Below are positions 60,457-64,000 of a stretch of DNA of 64,000 nucleotides, one piece after another (position 1 is the first letter of the stretch; the number at the start of each line of letters is the position of its first letter). The position numbers were made by a program, and so were the translations under genes. The notes beneath the pieces were generated by a model. It was not told the DNA's origin, made no database searches, and saw nothing but the letters and a program-made list of their open reading frames with translations. The stretch is from NCBI GenBank assembly GCA_019694955.1, contig JAIBAX010000003.1:62001-126000 (forward strand), in the 5' to 3' direction. This stretch comes from Chitinophagales bacterium. Lineage in GTDB: Bacteria; Bacteroidota; Bacteroidia; Chitinophagales; JADIYW01.

Positions 60457-62376
60457 TTGAGGTATCTATTATTATCTTTTTTATGGTTTATAACGTGGGC
60501 AGGGTTTGCACAGAAGCCTACTGATTATGCATATTTAAATGCGAAATATCCTGATGAGGACGGCGTATTTCTCAACAATAGCGAAAGTGCCGAAATCGTT
60601 TTCGAAGGAGATTCCCTCAAAATTATTAATGGGAACAGCTCTGAATTTTATCTAATCACGGAGGCTGGTGGTGGCTATGCTGAAAGAAATTTACCTTATT
60701 CTTCGTTTATATCACTTCAATCCGTCAACGCAGTTACGCTAGCGCCCAATGGTGAAAAATACAAAGAAGTAAAAGTTACCGACATAAGCGATATCAGCCG
60801 CATCAACGGCGGTATCTTTTATGACGATACACGTTATAAGAAAATCATGTTTCCTTCATTGCTTAAAGGTGCTATTGCAAAACTTGACTATACGCAAGTA
60901 TATCATGAGCCGCGCTTTCTTCCTGCTTTTTACTTCAACAGCTACGCGCCTGTTTTAAAGGCACAGTTTAGCATCACCTTTCCAGATGAAGTGAAGCTTT
61001 CTTATAAATTCTTAGGGAAGAATACAGATAAAATAAAGTTCAGTTCTGTGAAGAGTAAGGGTAAAACTACCTACACCTTTACCGCTACAGATATGGAAGC
61101 GATGGAATTTGAAAGTAACTCCCCTCCTTCTGAGAACATTTACCCACATGTCGTATTTTTTATCAACGAAGTGCAACATAATGGGAAAAACTATACCTAC
61201 CTGAAGGATGTGCAAAACCTGTATGATTGGTATTATTCTTTAACTGAACACGTCAACAAAAAGAAAGATGATAAGTTTCAGGAGTTGGTTAATAATATTA
61301 CCGCTGGAAAGCAGAATGACAGAGAAAAGGTCAAGGCAATTTTCTACTGGGTGCAAGACAATATCAAATACATTGCTTTTGAAGCGGGTTTAGAAGGGTT
61401 TGTGCCTGCGGAGGCCACAACGGTTTGTAATAACAAATACGGTGATTGCAAGGGCATGGCCAGCATCATCTCTACCATGTGTAAGTATGCAGGTGTAGAT
61501 GCGAAATTGGTATGGATAGGTTCACGGGATATCGGTTATAAATATAGTGAGGTACCCTCTCCACTTTGTGATAATCATATGATTGCAGCGTATAAAGACA
61601 ATGGTCAATGGGTATTTTTGGATGCTACCTGTGATTATTTAATGTATGGAATGCCGACGGATATGATTCAAGGAAAAGAAGCCCTCATCAGTATTGACAA
61701 AGGTAAATACGAACTTGTTGAAGTTCCGGTTGTCGATAAAGACATGAGTAGAAAGTATTCCAATATCGCTGTTTCTATTGACAATGGCATATTAAATGGC
61801 AAAGCGAATACCGCTTACACCGGATATGAAAAAATCAACCAGATTTATCTATTGAGGAGCCAGCCGGAAAATAAATGGAAGGAACTCATGCAGGATGTAT
61901 TGCAAACCGGCAATAATAAATTTGAAGTCACGGATTTCTCCATAACAGGTCGGGAAGCACGGGAAGACTCCTTACAAATAACTTTCGATTTCAACATTCC
62001 CAACTACGCCAAACAAGTAGATGACGAATGTTATGTGAATCTTCACTTAGATAAAATGGGTAAAGATTCAAAAATTGATGTCGATAAAAGAAAAACGGAT
62101 ATCGTCTTAGATAATAAGTACAGAAATATTGATGTAGTAAAACTGAGCGTTCCCTCCGGTTATTCTATTGATTATGTTCCTGAAAATATGCGTTTCGACG
62201 GAAAAAAATTCGGTTTCACTATTCAATACACAAAATCTGCCAATGATGTCTCCCTTACACGAGAAATATGGATGGATACTTTGCAAATCACCACAGAAGA
62301 TTTTGCACAATATAATGAAATGATCAAAAAATTAAACTCGTGCTACTCGGATGTGGTAGTACTTAAAAAACAATAA
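60457..62376 (+). CDS. DUF3857/transglutaminase-like secreted protein
   Basis: 639 residues, TTG start (MRYLLLSFLWFITWAGFAQK). Signal peptide about 1-18. The N-terminal DUF3857 part has AYLNAKYPDEDGVFLNNSES and LPYSSFISLQSVNAVTLAPN. A transglutaminase-like core follows with CNNKYGDCKGMASIISTMCK (catalytic Cys), then PLCDNHMIAAYKDNGQWVFL (His) and DATCDY (Asp). A thiol transglutaminase or peptidase activity is possible; none is proved. It is followed by a second, related gene 28 bp downstream, so the two probably form an operon. Confidence 0.88.
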   Translation: MRYLLLSFLWFITWAGFAQKPTDYAYLNAKYPDEDGVFLNNSESAEIVFEGDSLKIINGNSSEFYLITEAGGGYAERNLPYSSFISLQSVNAVTLAPNGEKYKEVKVTDISDISRINGGIFYDDTRYKKIMFPSLLKGAIAKLDYTQVYHEPRFLPAFYFNSYAPVLKAQFSITFPDEVKLSYKFLGKNTDKIKFSSVKSKGKTTYTFTATDMEAMEFESNSPPSENIYPHVVFFINEVQHNGKNYTYLKDVQNLYDWYYSLTEHVNKKKDDKFQELVNNITAGKQNDREKVKAIFYWVQDNIKYIAFEAGLEGFVPAEATTVCNNKYGDCKGMASIISTMCKYAGVDAKLVWIGSRDIGYKYSEVPSPLCDNHMIAAYKDNGQWVFLDATCDYLMYGMPTDMIQGKEALISIDKGKYELVEVPVVDKDMSRKYSNIAVSIDNGILNGKANTAYTGYEKINQIYLLRSQPENKWKELMQDVLQTGNNKFEVTDFSITGREAREDSLQITFDFNIPNYAKQVDDECYVNLHLDKMGKDSKIDVDKRKTDIVLDNKYRNIDVVKLSVPSGYSIDYVPENMRFDGKKFGFTIQYTKSANDVSLTREIWMDTLQITTEDFAQYNEMIKKLNSCYSDVVVLKKQ

Positions 62377-62403
62377 CACTTTCTCCTTACAATTTAAACA
62401 ATC

Positions 62404-64000
62404 ATGATGAATCTTATTTGCATTTTAAAAAAACATATTGCCACCGTACTTTTTATTGCATCTCTAATCAATACCGGTTTTGCACAAAATGAAGCTTTTG
62501 AATATCAGAAGTTTAAGTGGGAAGACAAACCCGAATTTAATATTACAGAGGAAGACAGAAAGTCTGATGCAACGCTGCTCAAGGATTATAGGGTGATAGA
62601 GTATTCTACTATTGGCAAAGAATTAAAAATCACGGAATTATTGTACAAGGTAATTCTTATCAACGAAGATAAGGCCGTTGAAGAATTCAACAAAATCTAT
62701 ATTCCGGATTATAATACGGAATTCGTCATAAAATTTAAGGCACGAACGATACAACCTGATGGCACAACTCAGCTGATTGACGACAATGAATTAAAATCTT
62801 TAGGAAATGTAGAAGACAAAGGTGACTATAAGATTGTCGCTTTGCAGGGTGTTAAAAAAGGATGTGTCATTGAGTATCAACTCGTAAGGCGTCTGAGCGT
62901 AGATTATTTCGGTCGTCAAACCTACCAATCAGAATATCCTGTAAAAGAAGCGCTATTCGAACTTGCCACTCCTTTAGAGTATAAGTTTGCAGCAAAGCTA
63001 TACAACGATACCACGCCCATTATAAAAGATGCCGACGGCGATAAACTCATATATAAGGTGGAATTAAAAAACATTCCTGCCTTGTTTGAAGAAAAATATT
63101 CCAACTATACCGCCTACAGAAAACGGGTAGATTATAAACTTAATGAGGTGGTTGGAAATGGCGCCGTTTTAGATTGGCAGCGAGCCGTGGACTTCATTGT
63201 TGATGGAACGTATATTTTTACTTCTAAGGAAAAAAGTTTGGCGAAGTCATATTTAAAAAAACTAGATATTGACAATAAAACAGAATTACAAAAAATAAGG
63301 GCGATAGAAACCGCCGTTAAGAAAGACTTCCAGTATCAAGAAGAAAGTGGCGATATTTATACAGACCCAGAGAAGATTTTTAAATCAAAATATGCCAATG
63401 AAACAGGCTTCCGTAGATTGTTTGCTTTAATATTTACAGAAGCAGAAATAAAACATGAGTTAGTGGTGACCTCTAATCGATACAACCACGTGTTTGACAA
63501 AGAGATGGCTAATTTTGATTTTCTGGAGACATTCCTGTTCTACTTCCCATCTTCGAAAAAATACCTAATACCGGATAGTTATGGTGACCGCTTGGGAGAC
63601 ATTCCTACATCAGCATATGAAAACGATGCTTTATTCATCGCTCCTTATGCCTCCGGAAGTACATTTTATGGGTCTTACAAAATTAAACAAATACCAAAAA
63701 CTCCGATGACCGATCAAGGAGATTTTATTGATGTGACCATTTCCTTTCCCGAAACTATGGAATATGCAGAAATCAATATGACCAGAACACTCAAAGGAAA
63801 TAGTTCCGGAGGTATTCAGGCAATTTGGGATTTATTGGATGAGGATACTAAGAAGAACATATTCGATCAGTTCTTAAAGACAACCAGCGAAGACGCTGTC
63901 ATCCTCTCTAAGGAAATAAAAAACACAGGTATTGAAAACATGTACAACAATAAACCATTGATAATCAATGGGAAAATACAAGAAAGTACGCTTTTGGAAA
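62404..64000 (+). CDS. Second DUF3857-family secreted protein, C-terminus beyond the window
   Basis: 532 residues are visible from the ATG at 62404 (a second ATG at 62407 follows); the frame stays open to 64000. Signal peptide LKKHIATVLFIASLINTGFA. The DUF3857 N-terminal pattern appears as VIEYSTIGKELKITELLYKV, LINEDKAVEEFNKIYIPDYN, IVALQGVKKGCVIEYQLVRR. The middle has a transglutaminase-like region (RAIETAVKKDFQYQEESGDI, NETGFRRLFALIFTEAEIKH), where the usual catalytic Cys is not seen, so it may be inactive. It pairs with the preceding gene. Confidence 0.85.
   Translation, partial: MMNLICILKKHIATVLFIASLINTGFAQNEAFEYQKFKWEDKPEFNITEEDRKSDATLLKDYRVIEYSTIGKELKITELLYKVILINEDKAVEEFNKIYIPDYNTEFVIKFKARTIQPDGTTQLIDDNELKSLGNVEDKGDYKIVALQGVKKGCVIEYQLVRRLSVDYFGRQTYQSEYPVKEALFELATPLEYKFAAKLYNDTTPIIKDADGDKLIYKVELKNIPALFEEKYSNYTAYRKRVDYKLNEVVGNGAVLDWQRAVDFIVDGTYIFTSKEKSLAKSYLKKLDIDNKTELQKIRAIETAVKKDFQYQEESGDIYTDPEKIFKSKYANETGFRRLFALIFTEAEIKHELVVTSNRYNHVFDKEMANFDFLETFLFYFPSSKKYLIPDSYGDRLGDIPTSAYENDALFIAPYASGSTFYGSYKIKQIPKTPMTDQGDFIDVTISFPETMEYAEINMTRTLKGNSSGGIQAIWDLLDEDTKKNIFDQFLKTTSEDAVILSKEIKNTGIENMYNNKPLIINGKIQESTLLE

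Noticed and set aside
1-64000. tRNA or rRNA genes
   Set aside because: No cloverleaf with a GGTTCGA-type T-loop or rRNA-like sequence was recognised on reading either strand, though a covariance-model scan was not possible.

Overview
The window reads as a chromosomal stretch of a Bacteroidota bacterium, most like a free-living Chitinophagales or Flavobacteriia relative. The evidence is the low GC, weak or absent Shine-Dalgarno sequences, several TTG/GTG starts, and promoters of the TTG-N19-TAnnTTTG type (for example upstream of the BamD and SET genes). Type IX secretion parts are present: a PorD-like protein, a PorE-like TPR/propeller/OmpA protein and a T9SS-type C-terminal tail on a GH16 protein. 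There is also the Bacteroidota-type order bamD-rpoZ-coaBC-porD. No tRNA, rRNA or CRISPR array was recognised.

Layout. 0-2.7 kb (minus): the end of a PqqD/ATP-grasp pair and a LytS/LytTR two-component system. 2.8-6.9 kb: a secreted acidic two-domain protein, a 171-bp palindromic element, hemN, proC and a DinB-like protein. 7.4-9.9 kb: a lipoprotein and a secreted caspase-fold protein with five tandem repeats. 10.3-13.2 kb (minus): an RlmI-like methyltransferase, folA, thyA and a histone-H1-like protein. 13.3-18.8 kb (plus): bamD, rpoZ, coaBC, porD-like and GH16. 18.8-22.7 kb: housekeeping and small enzymes including rarA.

22.8-26.0 kb is an accessory island. Unrelated same-strand ORFs (a lipoprotein, a truncated DUF1016 nuclease, an SMI1/KNR4 protein) alternate with relics of group II intron 3' ends (domains V/VI, opposite strand) and with about 56-bp attC-like sites. 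26-40 kb holds a flavin amine oxidase, a DUF2975/XRE pair, a candidate three-way-junction RNA, a beta-helix/diheme cytochrome pair, kdsA, a serine hydrolase, arginine decarboxylase and argS. Intergenic spaces here carry several families of dispersed palindromic repeats.

40.1-48.1 kb is the most unusual part. It is an AT-rich array of small exported or lipoprotein ORFs plus one Imm11-like protein, nearly all on the minus strand. Several are preceded by a short ORF remnant that ends within a few bases of the start of the next gene. Copies of a roughly 360-bp module carrying a terminator separate some of the units. I read it as a store of orphan immunity genes with the tail ends of polymorphic-toxin tips, without a parent toxin in the window. 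Two toxin-antitoxin modules lie inside it, and both toxins are broken while both antitoxins are intact.

48.2-64 kb returns to ordinary genes: RDD, SET, vanadium haloperoxidase/PAP2, pcm, rhodanese-thioredoxin, smpB, a 1105-residue patatin with a long beta-rich N-terminus, the PorE-like protein, queE and two tandem DUF3857/transglutaminase-type proteins, the last cut by the window end.
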